Positions 14,398-24,200 of a stretch of DNA of 29,016 nt are shown one piece after another. The position numbers and the translations under genes are program-made. Position 1 is the stretch's first letter. Every line of letters begins with the position of its first letter. The stretch is from Hyphomicrobiales bacterium (GTDB lineage Bacteria; Pseudomonadota; Alphaproteobacteria; Rhizobiales; Beijerinckiaceae): the NCBI GenBank assembly GCA_015655535.1, contig JAATEW010000157.1:1-29016 (forward strand). The letters run 5' to 3'. A model generated the notes under the pieces. That model was not told the origin of the DNA and did not search any database. It was given only the letters and a program-made list of their open reading frames with translations.

Positions 14398-15624
14398 TCA
14401 GCCTGCTCCGGACGATCTCAAAGATCCAAGATCGCCATCGACAGAGACGAAACGCGGCCAGACTTGATTGCGTCCATTGCGTTTGGCCGCATAAAGCGCA
14501 GCATCGGCATTGGCGACAATATCCGCGGCACGCACCTCATAGCCCCGCCGGGCGCAGGCCACACCGAAACTGGCGGTAACAACCAGGCCCGGCTCCAACG
14601 CCGGATGCGGGATGGCCGCATGTTCGATCGCTTCCCGCATGCGCTCGGCAATTGCGATCGCTCTCGAAAATGCCGTCTTTGGAAAGACCACCATGAATTC
14701 CTCGCCGCCGAAGCGGAAGGCATGATCGGCATGGCCGCGCAACTCAGCCTGGATGATGCCGGCAACGCGTTTGAGGCAGATATCGCCCGCCTGGTGCCCG
14801 GCCGTATCGTTGAACATTTTGAAATGGTCGATATCGAGCAGCACGATGGAAAACTCGTCAGGCACGTCGATGGACCGCTCGCATAATTCCAAGGTTTCTT
14901 CCAGCGAGCGGCGGTTGCCGAGCCCGGTCAAGGCGTCGCGCCGGCTGATCATATCGAGTTCGCGGTTCTGTATGCGGCCCCGCAGCGACAGCAGGTAATG
15001 CAGACGCAGATCGCGCTCCATCGAATAGGAAGCGATGAGGGCAAAAATGACGGAACCGCCAAAAACCATGTTGATCGCGACCTGCTGGCCGACCGAATAG
15101 CCGTAATATCTTTCGAGCGAAAAGGCGTGCAGGACCAGGAAAGCCAGGCATGTCGGAGCCAGATATAGGAACCTTATCCTCTGCACGACCGTCAGGAAGA
15201 GGACGACCAGGATCATCGATTGGTGCAAGGTCGCCTGCGGCGCGGGCAGGCTCTTGGCCATGAGATAGAGGATGGTCACCGTCGCGAGGCCGCCTCCGCC
15301 GATGCACATGATGCTTTCGCGCAGAAACACCGGCGGCGACGTATAGAGGACCGTCGTCAGCGTCAGCGCCAAGGGTGTGAAGAAGACCAGCCTCACCCAA
15401 AGCGCCGTCGAAAACAGTTCGGGCGTCGCCCACCAATCGGCGATGGCAAAAAGATCATATATAATGATTCCAATATAGGCGCGGATGAGGAGTTCGCGGC
15501 ACCTTTGGCCGCCCGTGTCACGTTCGAACAGTGCTTCCAGCTTCGGCGAAAATCGCGGCAGCCAGTTCCGTGACGCAATGGCGTCTTCGACAGCCTTGAG
15601 ATCAATGCCTTGGGGCAGAGACAT
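14398..15624 (-). CDS. Membrane-anchored GGDEF diguanylate cyclase
   Basis: From the chosen ATG this is 408 residues: a short cytoplasmic N-terminus, about six transmembrane helices (ELLIRAYIGIIIYDLFAIADW through INMVFGGSVIFALIASY), then a GGDEF domain. It carries RDALTGLGNRRSLEE, LDIDHFKMFNDTAGH and the active-site loop RFGGEEF (306-310), so it should make c-di-GMP from two GTP. The inhibitory I-site, normally R-x-x-D before the loop, reads G-H-A-D with Arg one residue too early, suggesting weak product inhibition. A TTG start at 15717 would add 31 residues. The signal sensed by the membrane part is unknown. Confidence 0.9.
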   Translation of the reverse strand: MSLPQGIDLKAVEDAIASRNWLPRFSPKLEALFERDTGGQRCRELLIRAYIGIIIYDLFAIADWWATPELFSTALWVRLVFFTPLALTLTTVLYTSPPVFLRESIMCIGGGGLATVTILYLMAKSLPAPQATLHQSMILVVLFLTVVQRIRFLYLAPTCLAFLVLHAFSLERYYGYSVGQQVAINMVFGGSVIFALIASYSMERDLRLHYLLSLRGRIQNRELDMISRRDALTGLGNRRSLEETLELCERSIDVPDEFSIVLLDIDHFKMFNDTAGHQAGDICLKRVAGIIQAELRGHADHAFRFGGEEFMVVFPKTAFSRAIAIAERMREAIEHAAIPHPALEPGLVVTASFGVACARRGYEVRAADIVANADAALYAAKRNGRNQVWPRFVSVDGDLGSLRSSGAG

Positions 15625-15780
15625 ATCTGCAACAAATTCCGCCGTGCTTATGGCCGTGTCCTCTCTCGGCAAATCAAGCGCGAGAGGAGTTAGACAGTAA
15701 CGCTCAGCCGTCGTCAATTCACTGGGGACGCCGGTCTCACAATAGGCATTGTGTGCAAGATCGCTCCGAGCTGAAAACGC

Positions 15781-16575
15781 TCATCGCCCGGTGAACCGCG
15801 GCTTGCGCCTCTCAAAAAATGCGGCCATGCCCTCTTTCCGATCTTCGGAGGACGCGGCAAACGCGAAGAGGTCGGCCTCGAGCCGCAGGCCCTCCGCCTG
15901 CGTCATGTCCATTCCAGAGTTGACGGCCTGAAGCGCGTAGCGGACCGCCAGCGGCCCATTGGATGCAATCGTCAAAAGAATGGCCTCGGCCCGGTCGATC
16001 AGCTTGCCCTTGGGAACGACCTCGTCGACGAGACCGATCCGGCAGGCTTCTTCCACATCCATCATATCGCCCGCCAAGATCATAAGCAGGGAACGGCCTT
16101 AGCCGCTACGACGAGGGAGCCTTTGCGTGCCGCCGAAGCCGGGGATAAGCCCCATGCGCACCTCGGGCAGGCTGAGCCTCGCATGATCCGCCGCGACGCG
16201 CATGGTGCAGGCCAGCGCCAATTCGCAGCCGGCGCCGATGGCATAGCCGTTCAGCGCCGCGACGACCGGCTTGCCGAGCGTTTCGATGAGATCCATCAAA
16301 GCCTGACCCTCGCGCGCCAGGGCTTTGGCCTCGTCGACCGTGAGCCCGCTCAACTCGTCCATGTCGGACCCGGCGGCGAAAGCCTTGTCGCCGCTCCCCG
16401 TAAGGATGACGCCGCGTATGGCGTCATCGGCGCGAAGCTCCTCCATCGCCGCGGCGAGTTCCGCGATCGCTTGCCGGTTCAACGCGTTGAGGACGTCAGG
16501 CCGGTTCAGGGTGATTTGCGCGATCGGCGCGGTTTTCGTGATCAGCAAAGTGTCGAACGAGGTTGACCCTGTCAT
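15781..16575 (-). pseudogene. Enoyl-CoA hydratase gene interrupted by an in-frame TAA
   Basis: The whole frame spans 264 codons, a normal crotonase length, with a good AGGAG before the ATG. The first part (16575-16099) carries GAGCELALAC (Glu118) and SLPEVRMGLIPGFGGTQRLPR (Glu138), the two catalytic glutamates. It stops at TAA (16099-16101). The remainder continues in the same frame as GRSLLMILAGDMMDVEEACRIGLVDEVVP to a normal ending, FFERRKPRFTGR. Around the stop the residues RRSG-stop-G break the expected RLPR-x-VAAKARS. Shifting by one base gives VAAKA, which points to two nearby compensating deletions. It is either a recent pseudogene or a sequence error. Confidence 0.85.
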
Positions 16576-16635
16576 GAGGCGCTCCTATCAAACCTTGAGG
16601 CTTAGGAATCACGATGACAGAACGTTAAGTCAAAC

Positions 16636-16709
16636 TGGAGCGGGTGAAGGGAATCGAACCCTCGTATGCAGCTTGGGAAGCTGCCGTTCTGCCATTGAAC
16701 TACACCCGC
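16636..16709 (-). tRNA. tRNA-Gly (CCC anticodon)
   Basis: On the minus strand the cloverleaf is complete. The acceptor stem is GCGGGTG/CACCCGC, with discriminator T and encoded CCA. The D-arm is short. The anticodon stem is GCAGC/GCTGC around the loop TTCCCAA (anticodon CCC). The T-arm is GAGGGTTCGATTCCCTT. It lies between the enoyl-CoA hydratase gene and the acyltransferase gene. Confidence 0.97.
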
Positions 16710-16732
16710 GCGTGGCGTTGGCGGCGAAGACA

Positions 16733-16761
16733 AGCCTACGCTGCCTTTCCTTTCGCATCAA
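16733..16761 (-). promoter_or_regulatory. Candidate promoter of tRNA-Gly
   Basis: On the minus strand TTGATG (-35, 16761-16756), preceded by C as in the alphaproteobacterial CTTGAC form, is followed after 17 bp by TAGGCT (-10, 16738-16733). The inferred start point lies about 17 bases before the mature tRNA. The -10 match is partial. Confidence 0.4.
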
Positions 16762-16943
16762 GCACTTATAGAAATCATTCGCCCGACTATTATACCTTTG
16801 AAATAGCTGTTATTTTTCCGCATGAGCCATACTGCGCGAAATCCGCCGGCGAGACGATCGCGCGGATGGATTCGCAAGCCTGCGATGCGCCACCTTATTG
16901 CGCGATGACATAAGAGCCCGTCTTGCGCTATGCAGTTTGGGAA

Positions 16944-16966
16944 GACACGTCCGGGGCGGACGTGTC
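16944..16966. other. Perfect 10-bp hairpin in the acyltransferase leader
   Basis: The arms GACACGTCCG and CGGACGTGTC flank a GGG loop, 30 bases before the acyltransferase start. The stem is GC-rich and very stable. It is not followed by a T-run. It could be an operator, an mRNA leader element or a dispersed REP-like unit; only one full copy is seen in the window. Confidence 0.5.
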
Positions 16967-16995
16967 CCGATTCCCGCCCCACGGCAAAGGATAAA

Positions 16996-18099
16996 ATGCG
17001 CGTCGTATTTGCCAATCAGCTTCGGGGCATAGCCGCGCTTTGTGTCGTCGTAGCGCATTATCTGGGCGTCTTCTGGAACAGTTCCGACTTCATAGGCCAG
17101 ATCGCGAGCACGCCCGCGCAAAACCCGCCGACGCCGGCCTTCGTCACGGCCTTGTCCCATTATTTCGATCTGGTCTGGTTCAACCCCGGGGCTTTCGGCG
17201 TCGCGCTGTTTTTCTTGATCAGCGGATTGGTGCTGCCCTTCTCGCTGACGCACCATACCTCTCTGACCTTTCTCGCCGCGCGCGCTTTGAGGATTTATCC
17301 GACCTATCTCGCCGGCTTCGCCCTGCAGCTTTGTGTCATCGCCGCGAATGCGCATTTTTGGGGACTGCCTTTTGCCCATTCGAATAAAGAAATTCTGGCA
17401 AATGCGTTTTTGGTCGAAGACCTGCTTTATCTACCTGTCCTCGACACCGTCAATTGGACCTTGCTGACCGAACTCAAGTTCTATGTCATCATGGCGCTGA
17501 TTGCGCCTTTCATCAGGCTCGGATCCTTGGCTGCGCTTTGTTTGGTGGCGCTTGCACTGACAGTGACAACGATTTTGCCGCTCTCCCCCATCATCAAAGC
17601 GAACGCGGCCTTTCTGGTCTTCATGCTGATCGGCGTGCTGTTTCATTACCGGCTGCGCGGCCTGATATCCATAAAGGCCATGATCGCCGGGATAGGCGCT
17701 TTTTCGCTGATGTTCGTCATCTGCTGGAAATATGGCGTTTATGCCAATTTGTTTCCGGCGATCACCATCAACTATTTTTATGCGCTCATCGTGTTTTCGG
17801 CTCTCTTCGCGATGCGTGACTCGATCCGAAATGTCGCCATTCTCGACCGTCTGGCGGATATAAGCTATCCGCTCTATCTCATTCACGCCCTGATCGGTTA
17901 TTCGCTTCTGAAGCTGTTGATGCTGGCCTGCGGCTTTGGTTTTCCGCTTGCCCTGGCGCTGACTTTGGCGATTGTCTTGGGGCTGGCTGCGGGCCTCCAT
18001 AAGGCCATCGAAAAGCCGACGATCGCCGCAGGACGCTATCTATCCTCGCGCAAAAAAGCGCGCGAGACCAATGAGCCTGTCCCAAGAAGCGCCGGATAG
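16996..18099 (+). CDS. Acyltransferase-3 family membrane protein (OafA/NodX-like)
   Basis: This integral membrane protein of 367 residues begins QLRGIAALCVVVAHYLGVFW, the family's first helix with the conserved Arg and catalytic-type His. It continues with GVALFFLISGLVLPFS, FLAARALRIYPTYL and about ten hydrophobic helices, ending in a basic tail. Such proteins O-acylate sugars of lipopolysaccharide, Nod factors, glucans or peptidoglycan. The start at 16996 has AGGA at good spacing; an in-frame ATG at 16930 would put the hairpin inside the coding region. No glycan cluster surrounds it, so the acceptor is unknown. Confidence 0.88.
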   Translation: MRVVFANQLRGIAALCVVVAHYLGVFWNSSDFIGQIASTPAQNPPTPAFVTALSHYFDLVWFNPGAFGVALFFLISGLVLPFSLTHHTSLTFLAARALRIYPTYLAGFALQLCVIAANAHFWGLPFAHSNKEILANAFLVEDLLYLPVLDTVNWTLLTELKFYVIMALIAPFIRLGSLAALCLVALALTVTTILPLSPIIKANAAFLVFMLIGVLFHYRLRGLISIKAMIAGIGAFSLMFVICWKYGVYANLFPAITINYFYALIVFSALFAMRDSIRNVAILDRLADISYPLYLIHALIGYSLLKLLMLACGFGFPLALALTLAIVLGLAAGLHKAIEKPTIAAGRYLSSRKKARETNEPVPRSAG

Positions 18100-18104
18100 A
18101 TTTT

Positions 18105-18131
18105 GGCGGTTTTGCGAACGGCAAAGCCGCC
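18105..18131. terminator. Stem-loop after the acyltransferase gene
   Basis: An 11-bp stem, GGCGGTTTTGC with GCAAAGCCGCC, has one G-T pair and a 5-base loop and starts 6 bases after the acyltransferase stop. No T-run follows, so it may be a weak terminator or an mRNA 3'-end stabiliser before addB. Confidence 0.45.
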
Positions 18132-18151
18132 GCTTCAAGAATGACTGAACC

Positions 18152-21100
18152 ATGCGCGCCAATGTTTTTTCAATTCCGCCCGGCGCGCCTTTTTTGAAGA
18201 CGTTCGTCAAAGCCTTGCTCGATGGCGAGATTGTCGCGGGCTTTTCGCGCGCGCTCGGCCCGCTCGATATCGCCGATGCGACGATCTATGTGCCGACGCG
18301 GCGCGCCGCCCGCGCGCTGGCCGATGAATTGGCCCGCGCGCTCGATCGCCCGGCGACGCTATTGCCGCGTCTCCTGCCGCTTGGCGCGCTCGATTCGACG
18401 GAGACGGATCTTTTCTTCGAGGAGCCCGGCCTCGACTCCCCGCTCGACCCCGACCTGCCACTCGCCGCCAGTGAAATTTTGCGGCGCATGCTTTTGTCCG
18501 ATCTCGTGCTGGCCTGGGCGGCGAGCCTGCCCCACGCCATCGTCTCGATCGATGCGGCGGGCAACCGCACCATCGATCCGGATGAAGTGCCGATCGTCGG
18601 TAAGTCTCCCGTGGACGCCTGGCATCTCGCCGCCGAACTCGCAGGCCTCATCGACGAATTGATCATCGAAGATGTCGAATGGACAAGGCTCGATCCTCTC
18701 GTCTTGCCGGAATTCGACATGTATTGGCGCATCACGATCGACTTTCTCGACATCGCGATCCGGCAATGGCCGCATATTCTCGACGCGCGGGGCCTGGTCG
18801 ATCCGGCCCGCCGCCGCATGAAGCTTGTCGACGCGCAAAGCGCGCGCATCCTCTCGGGCCATGCGGGTCCCGTGATCGCCATCGGTTCGACCGGCACGAA
18901 CCGCGCGACCGCGCGGCTTCTCGCGGCCATCGCGCGCGCGCCGCAAGGCGCCGTCGTCCTGCCGGGGCTCGATTCCCATCTCGACGAAGCGGCATGGAAT
19001 TTAATCTCTGGCGGAGTGGGCGAAGGCACCGAACCCAGTTTCGGCCATCCGCAAGCGGCATTGGCGCGGCTTCTGCCCGCGCTCGCGATCAAGCGCGAGG
19101 AGGTCACTCAGATCGGCACTCCCGCGCTTGCCCTCGTGGCGCGGCAAAATTTTGTGTCCGAGGCCTTGCGCCCGGCCGACACGACCGATCTTTGGCGCTT
19201 CTATCGCGAAGAGGTGAGCGATGCCGATCTCGCACAGACGCTCGAAGGCGTCACGCTGATCGAGGCTTCGGACGAACGCGAAGAAGCGCTCTGTCTCGCC
19301 ATCGCCTTGCGTGAAGTCCTCGCGCATCCGCATGAGACGGCAGCGCTCGTCACGCCCGATCGCGAACTCGCGCGGCGGGTGAAAGCGGAACTGGCGCGCT
19401 GGTCGATCGCGGTCGATGATTCCGCCGGCGAGACCTTGAGTTCAAGCCCGCATGGGCGCCTTGCCAGACTCATCGCAAGTTCGACACAAGGTCACATCGA
19501 CCTCCTCGCTTTGCTGCAGCATCCATTGGCGCGGCTTGGATTGTCGCGGGATAAAATCGAAACCCTGTGGCCGCTTTACGAAATCGGCATTGCACGGGCA
19601 CCGATCGCGTTCGATTTCGCCGATCCGGCAAGGACCGTGGCCGATGCTCGCGAAGCGGCGCGCGGCAAGTCGCATCCCGCGCAAAGGCGGATCGCAAATC
19701 GTGATTGGGCTTGGCTCGAAGATCTTTTGCGGCGTCTCAAGAGAATGCTTGCACCGCTGCATGCGCTTCAAGGCCAATATGCTCTGCCGGCCTGGATCGA
19801 CGCGCACCGGCGTTCTTTCGCGGCAATCACGGAAGGAGAGGACGGCATTGGCAGCGGCGGCGAAGACCGCGACGCTCTCGACATGCTTTTCGACGAACTA
19901 AGCGCCCATGCCTCGCAACGCATGATGTTCGATGCCGAATCCTACGCGCATTTTTTCATGCGCGTCGCGCAGGAGACGCGTCTGCAAGGGCCAAAGCGCG
20001 CGCATCCGCGCTTGAAGATTTTCGGTCTGCTCGAAGCGCGGCTGATGGAAGCCGGTGTCATGGTACTCGGCGGGTTGGACGAGACCGTCTGGCCACCGCA
20101 AGCGCAAAGCGACGCCTTCCTCAATCGTCCCATGCGCGCCGAACTGGGCCTCACGCCGCCCGAACGCAAGATCGGTCAGACCGCGCATGATTTCACGCAA
20201 GCCATGGGCTGCCAGCGCGTCATTCTCTCGCGCGCAGCCAAGCGCGGCGGCACGCCAACCGTCGCCTCGCGTTTCATCCAGCGTCTCGCGGCGCTCGGCG
20301 GCCCTGCATGGGAGAGCTCTATCACGCACGGCGAAAAAATCCTCGCGCTCGCCCGTGCGATCGACCGGCCGGACGCTCCAGCCAAGCCGATCAAGCGTCC
20401 GGCGCCGAAGCCGCCGCTTGAGCTTCGGCCCACGCGGCTCAGCGTGACGCGCATCGAAATGCTGCGGCGCGACCCTTATGCGATCTTCGCCGAATATATT
20501 CTGAAGCTCATCGAGCTACCGCCGGTCAGCCAGGATATCGAATTGCGCGCCATCGGCATGGTCATGCACGAGGCTTTGGCGACATTCGCCAAGCTTTATC
20601 CATCCGGCCCCTTGCCGCCCGACGCAGGCGCCGTCCTGACGGGGCTTTTGCAAGAACTCTGCGCCGCCTATCTGCAAGATCCGCAATTCGCGACTTTCCG
20701 CTGGCGCCGTATCGAAGAAGAAATCGCGTTTCTCTTGAATGTCGAAGCGACACGCCGCGACTCCATCGTGCATATAGACGTGGAGATCCAAGGCACGCTC
20801 GATATCCCGTTAAACGATGGATCGGTCTTCACGCTCTCCGCCATCGCGGACCGGATCGAACATCTCACCGACGGCAGCCTCGCCATCCTGGATTACAAGA
20901 CCGGCATTGTGCCGGGCCTCAAGGAAGTCCAGGTCGGCTTCGCGCCGCAACTGACGCTTGAGGCCGCCATGGCGGAACGCGGCGCCTTCGGGCCTCTGGC
21001 ACCCGTGAAGGAGGCGCTTTATCTGAAGCTCGGCGGCGCGAACAGTTCGGAACGGCTCCTTCGCTTCGAAAAGGGCAAAGTCCCTTTCGAGGATGTCGTG

Positions 21101-21268
21101 CAAAAACATTACGACGATCTTGTCGCGCTGCTCAATCAATTGCGCGACGAGGCGCAGCCCTATCCGGCACGGCCCTTTCCGAAATATCTGGCGCGCTACA
21201 ATGCCTATGACCATCTGGCGCGCGTCAAGGAATGGAGCGCCGGCGGCATTGACGAGGGCGCCGCATGA
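18152..21268 (+). CDS. addB: AddB, subunit of the AddAB helicase-nuclease
   Basis: This 1038-residue protein has the alphaproteobacterial AddB layout. An inactive helicase-like N-terminal half opens with MRANVFSIPPGAPFLKTFVKAL and includes VPTRRAARALADELA. A central GLLEARLMEAGVMVLGGLDETVWPP follows. A C-terminal PDDEXK nuclease domain begins with VTRIEMLRRDPYAIFA and carries the metal/catalytic core LDYKTG (Asp914, Lys916). The cysteines of the Fe-S staple found in Firmicutes AddB are not evident in this C-terminal domain. AddAB resects double-strand ends for RecA-dependent recombination. Its stop overlaps the addA start (ATGA). Confidence 0.95.
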   Translation: MRANVFSIPPGAPFLKTFVKALLDGEIVAGFSRALGPLDIADATIYVPTRRAARALADELARALDRPATLLPRLLPLGALDSTETDLFFEEPGLDSPLDPDLPLAASEILRRMLLSDLVLAWAASLPHAIVSIDAAGNRTIDPDEVPIVGKSPVDAWHLAAELAGLIDELIIEDVEWTRLDPLVLPEFDMYWRITIDFLDIAIRQWPHILDARGLVDPARRRMKLVDAQSARILSGHAGPVIAIGSTGTNRATARLLAAIARAPQGAVVLPGLDSHLDEAAWNLISGGVGEGTEPSFGHPQAALARLLPALAIKREEVTQIGTPALALVARQNFVSEALRPADTTDLWRFYREEVSDADLAQTLEGVTLIEASDEREEALCLAIALREVLAHPHETAALVTPDRELARRVKAELARWSIAVDDSAGETLSSSPHGRLARLIASSTQGHIDLLALLQHPLARLGLSRDKIETLWPLYEIGIARAPIAFDFADPARTVADAREAARGKSHPAQRRIANRDWAWLEDLLRRLKRMLAPLHALQGQYALPAWIDAHRRSFAAITEGEDGIGSGGEDRDALDMLFDELSAHASQRMMFDAESYAHFFMRVAQETRLQGPKRAHPRLKIFGLLEARLMEAGVMVLGGLDETVWPPQAQSDAFLNRPMRAELGLTPPERKIGQTAHDFTQAMGCQRVILSRAAKRGGTPTVASRFIQRLAALGGPAWESSITHGEKILALARAIDRPDAPAKPIKRPAPKPPLELRPTRLSVTRIEMLRRDPYAIFAEYILKLIELPPVSQDIELRAIGMVMHEALATFAKLYPSGPLPPDAGAVLTGLLQELCAAYLQDPQFATFRWRRIEEEIAFLLNVEATRRDSIVHIDVEIQGTLDIPLNDGSVFTLSAIADRIEHLTDGSLAILDYKTGIVPGLKEVQVGFAPQLTLEAAMAERGAFGPLAPVKEALYLKLGGANSSERLLRFEKGKVPFEDVVQKHYDDLVALLNQLRDEAQPYPARPFPKYLARYNAYDHLARVKEWSAGGIDEGAA

Positions 21269-24200
21269 CGCTCGCCAATGAGATTCCGCACGACACGCGC
21301 GTCAGGCAGCATAATGCCTCAGACCCGGCGCAATCGGTCTGGGTTTCGGCCAATGCGGGCTCGGGCAAGACTCATGTTCTCGTGCAGCGCGTCTTGCGCC
21401 TGCTGCTGAATGGCGTGCCGCCCGCCAAAATCCTCTGCCTCACATTCACCAAAGCGGCCGCCGCCAACATGGCGCAACGCGTGTTCGCGGCTCTGGCCGA
21501 ATGGACGCGGCTCGATGATCAAGCTCTGCGCGCCGCCATCATCGAGACCGGCGCGACGGTGAAGGACAATGCGACGCTGGTCTTCGCACGCCGCCTCTTC
21601 GCGCGAACCGTCGAAACGCCGGGCGGCCTCAAAATCCAGACCATCCATGCCTTTTGCGAAAGGCTTCTGCATGTCTTTCCGTTCGAAGCCAATGTGCCGG
21701 CGCGTTTCGAAGTGCTGGAGGATTTGCGCCAGGCCGCCTTGCTGGAACAGGCCCGGCTCGACGTTTTGACGCATGCCGCGCAAGACAAGGGTGCGCTTGG
21801 CGCGCATCTTGACCGGCTTGTCAACGAAACCTCCGGCGAGGGTTTCGACGGCCTCATTCAAGAGGCCATGCGCCAGGCCTTTCTCTTCCGAAAAATGCCG
21901 CCCGGCGCGGTTGAGGCGCGGCTGCGGCGCGTCCTTCTTTTGACTCCGGACGACAGCATCACCTCCGTCACAGAAGAGATGATCGAAGGCGGCATCCCGC
22001 CCGCGCGCTGGGGTGAGATCGCAGCCTTCCTCGATCAAAGCTCCAAGGTGACGGATCAGGGCCGCGCGGCTCTGTTTCGTGAAGCCGCCGGCGCCTGGCG
22101 TATGCGGCAAGCAGAAGTCTGCGCCGATTTTTACCTGCAAATCTTCTTCACCGAGGACGGCAAAGGCACGCCTGCCAAAAATCTTATGACGGGCACACCG
22201 GCAAAGGCGCGACCCGATCTCTTGGCCGAGTTGCAAAGCGAGCAGCGGCGCCTTGAAACATTGCGCGACAAAGCCAAGGCCGCCGCGACGTTTGAGCGAA
22301 CAGACGCGCTTCTCGCCATCGCGCGCGAGGTCTTTGCCCGCTACGAGCATTTCAAGAGTGCGCGGGGACTTCTCGATTTCAACGATCTCATCGAAAAGAC
22401 ATTGGCGCTTTTGGCGCGCTCCGATGCGCGATGGGTGCTCTATAAGCTCGATCGCGGCATCGATCATATTCTTGTCGATGAGGCGCAGGATACGAGCGAA
22501 GCGCAATGGAAGATTCTCGAAGAATTGATGAGCGACTTCGCTGTCGGCGCGGACGCCGGATCGGCGCGGCGCACCTTCTTCGCCGTCGGCGACGACAAGC
22601 AATCGATCTTCTCGTTCCAAGGCGCGGCGCCGCATATGTTTCATGAGATGCGACGCATGCTGGAGAAGAAATTCAAGGCGGGAAATGAGCCTTTCGCGCA
22701 TGTCGAGCTGAACATGTCGTTTCGTTCTGTTCCCGCCGTTTTGAATGCCGTCGATACGATCTTCGACAGGCCCGAGCATAAAAAGGGCGTCGTCGAGGAC
22801 ATTTGGATCGAGCACGCTGCTCTGAAACGCGACCTGCCGGGCCTCGTCGAATTCTGGCCGCTTGCCGGCGCGCAGCAGCGCGACGCGCCCGCCGATTGGA
22901 GCCTACCGCTCGACGCGCTCGACGAGCAGGACCCGCCCAGCATCGTCGCGAACCGCATCGCGGCGAAAATCGCGGCTTTGCTCAGCCCCAATTCGGGCGA
23001 ATATGTCTTCGACTCGAAGACGCGGCTGCCGCGCAATATCCGCGCGGACGATATTCTGATCCTGGTGCGCACGCGCGGGCCTTTTTTCGAGGCTGTGATC
23101 CGGGCGCTGAAGCAATCCAATGTGCCGGTCGCGGGTGCCGACCGTCTCGAACTCACGGCGCATATCGCGGTGATGGATCTGATCGCGGCCGGACGCGCGG
23201 CGCTTCTGCCGCAAGATGATCTTACCTTGGCGGCCGTGTTGAAATCGCCGCTCGTCGGATTGGACGATGATGATCTTATGATGATCGCGCCGCGCCGCAC
23301 GGGCAGCCTGTTCGAGGCTTTGGCACAATCGTCCGAGACGCGGCATCAACAGGCCTTCGCCAGGATTTCCGCTTGGAGTGGCCGCGCCGCGAAAGACCTG
23401 CCCTTTGCCTTCTATATGCGGCTCTTGAGTGAGGATAATGGCCGCCGCGACATGGAAGCGCGTCTCGGACCCGAAGCCTGCGACGCGATGGATGAGTTTT
23501 TGCGCCTCGCGCTTTTGCACGAGACGGAACCGGCACCGTCACTCAGCCTTTTTCTCGACGGCCTCGAAAAAATCGATCTCACCGTCAAGCGCGACATGGA
23601 GACAAGCGCGGAGGCCGTGCGCGTGATGACGGTTCATGCTGCGAAAGGGCTCGAAGCCAAGATCGTGTTTTTGCCGGATACGTGCGGTGCACCCGGCTCG
23701 CATCACGATCCGAAACTTTTCACGCTCGGCAGCGCCGGCGAAGGGGCGATTCTCGCCTGGTCGCCACGCAAGGCAGAGGATTGCACGGCCGTTGCGGCCG
23801 CGCGGCAGCAGGCGCGGGGCGCCGCCGAGGAAGAATATAGGCGGCTTCTCTATGTGGCGCTCACCCGCGCCGAGGAACGGCTCTATATCGCTGGCTTTCA
23901 TGGGACGCGCGCGCCGCAACCCGAGTGCTGGTACGGCATGATCAAAGCCGCGCTCGAAAATGATCTCGAACCGGCTCCGGCCTTCTGGAACCGGGAGGAA
24001 ACGCTGCTGCGCCGCTTTTCGCCCGGCACGAGGCCTGTGCCTTCCCCCGCCGAAGTCCCGGCGAAGCAAGATGGTGCTCCGGCGCTTCCCGGCTGGCTGC
24101 GCGCGCGCGCCGCCTATGAGGCGGCTCCACGTCCGCCGCTGAGGCCGTCGTCGGCGCTCGCCGCTGCCGACGCCTTCGAGACGAAACCCGTGTCGTCCGC

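Noticed and set aside
16710..16943. Possible small genes between tRNA-Gly and the acyltransferase
   Set aside because: The short frames here have no ribosome binding site or recognisable family; only the candidate tRNA promoter is kept.
21319..22815. Minus-strand frame of 498 codons
   Set aside because: It lies wholly opposite addA and shows no domain or start signal.
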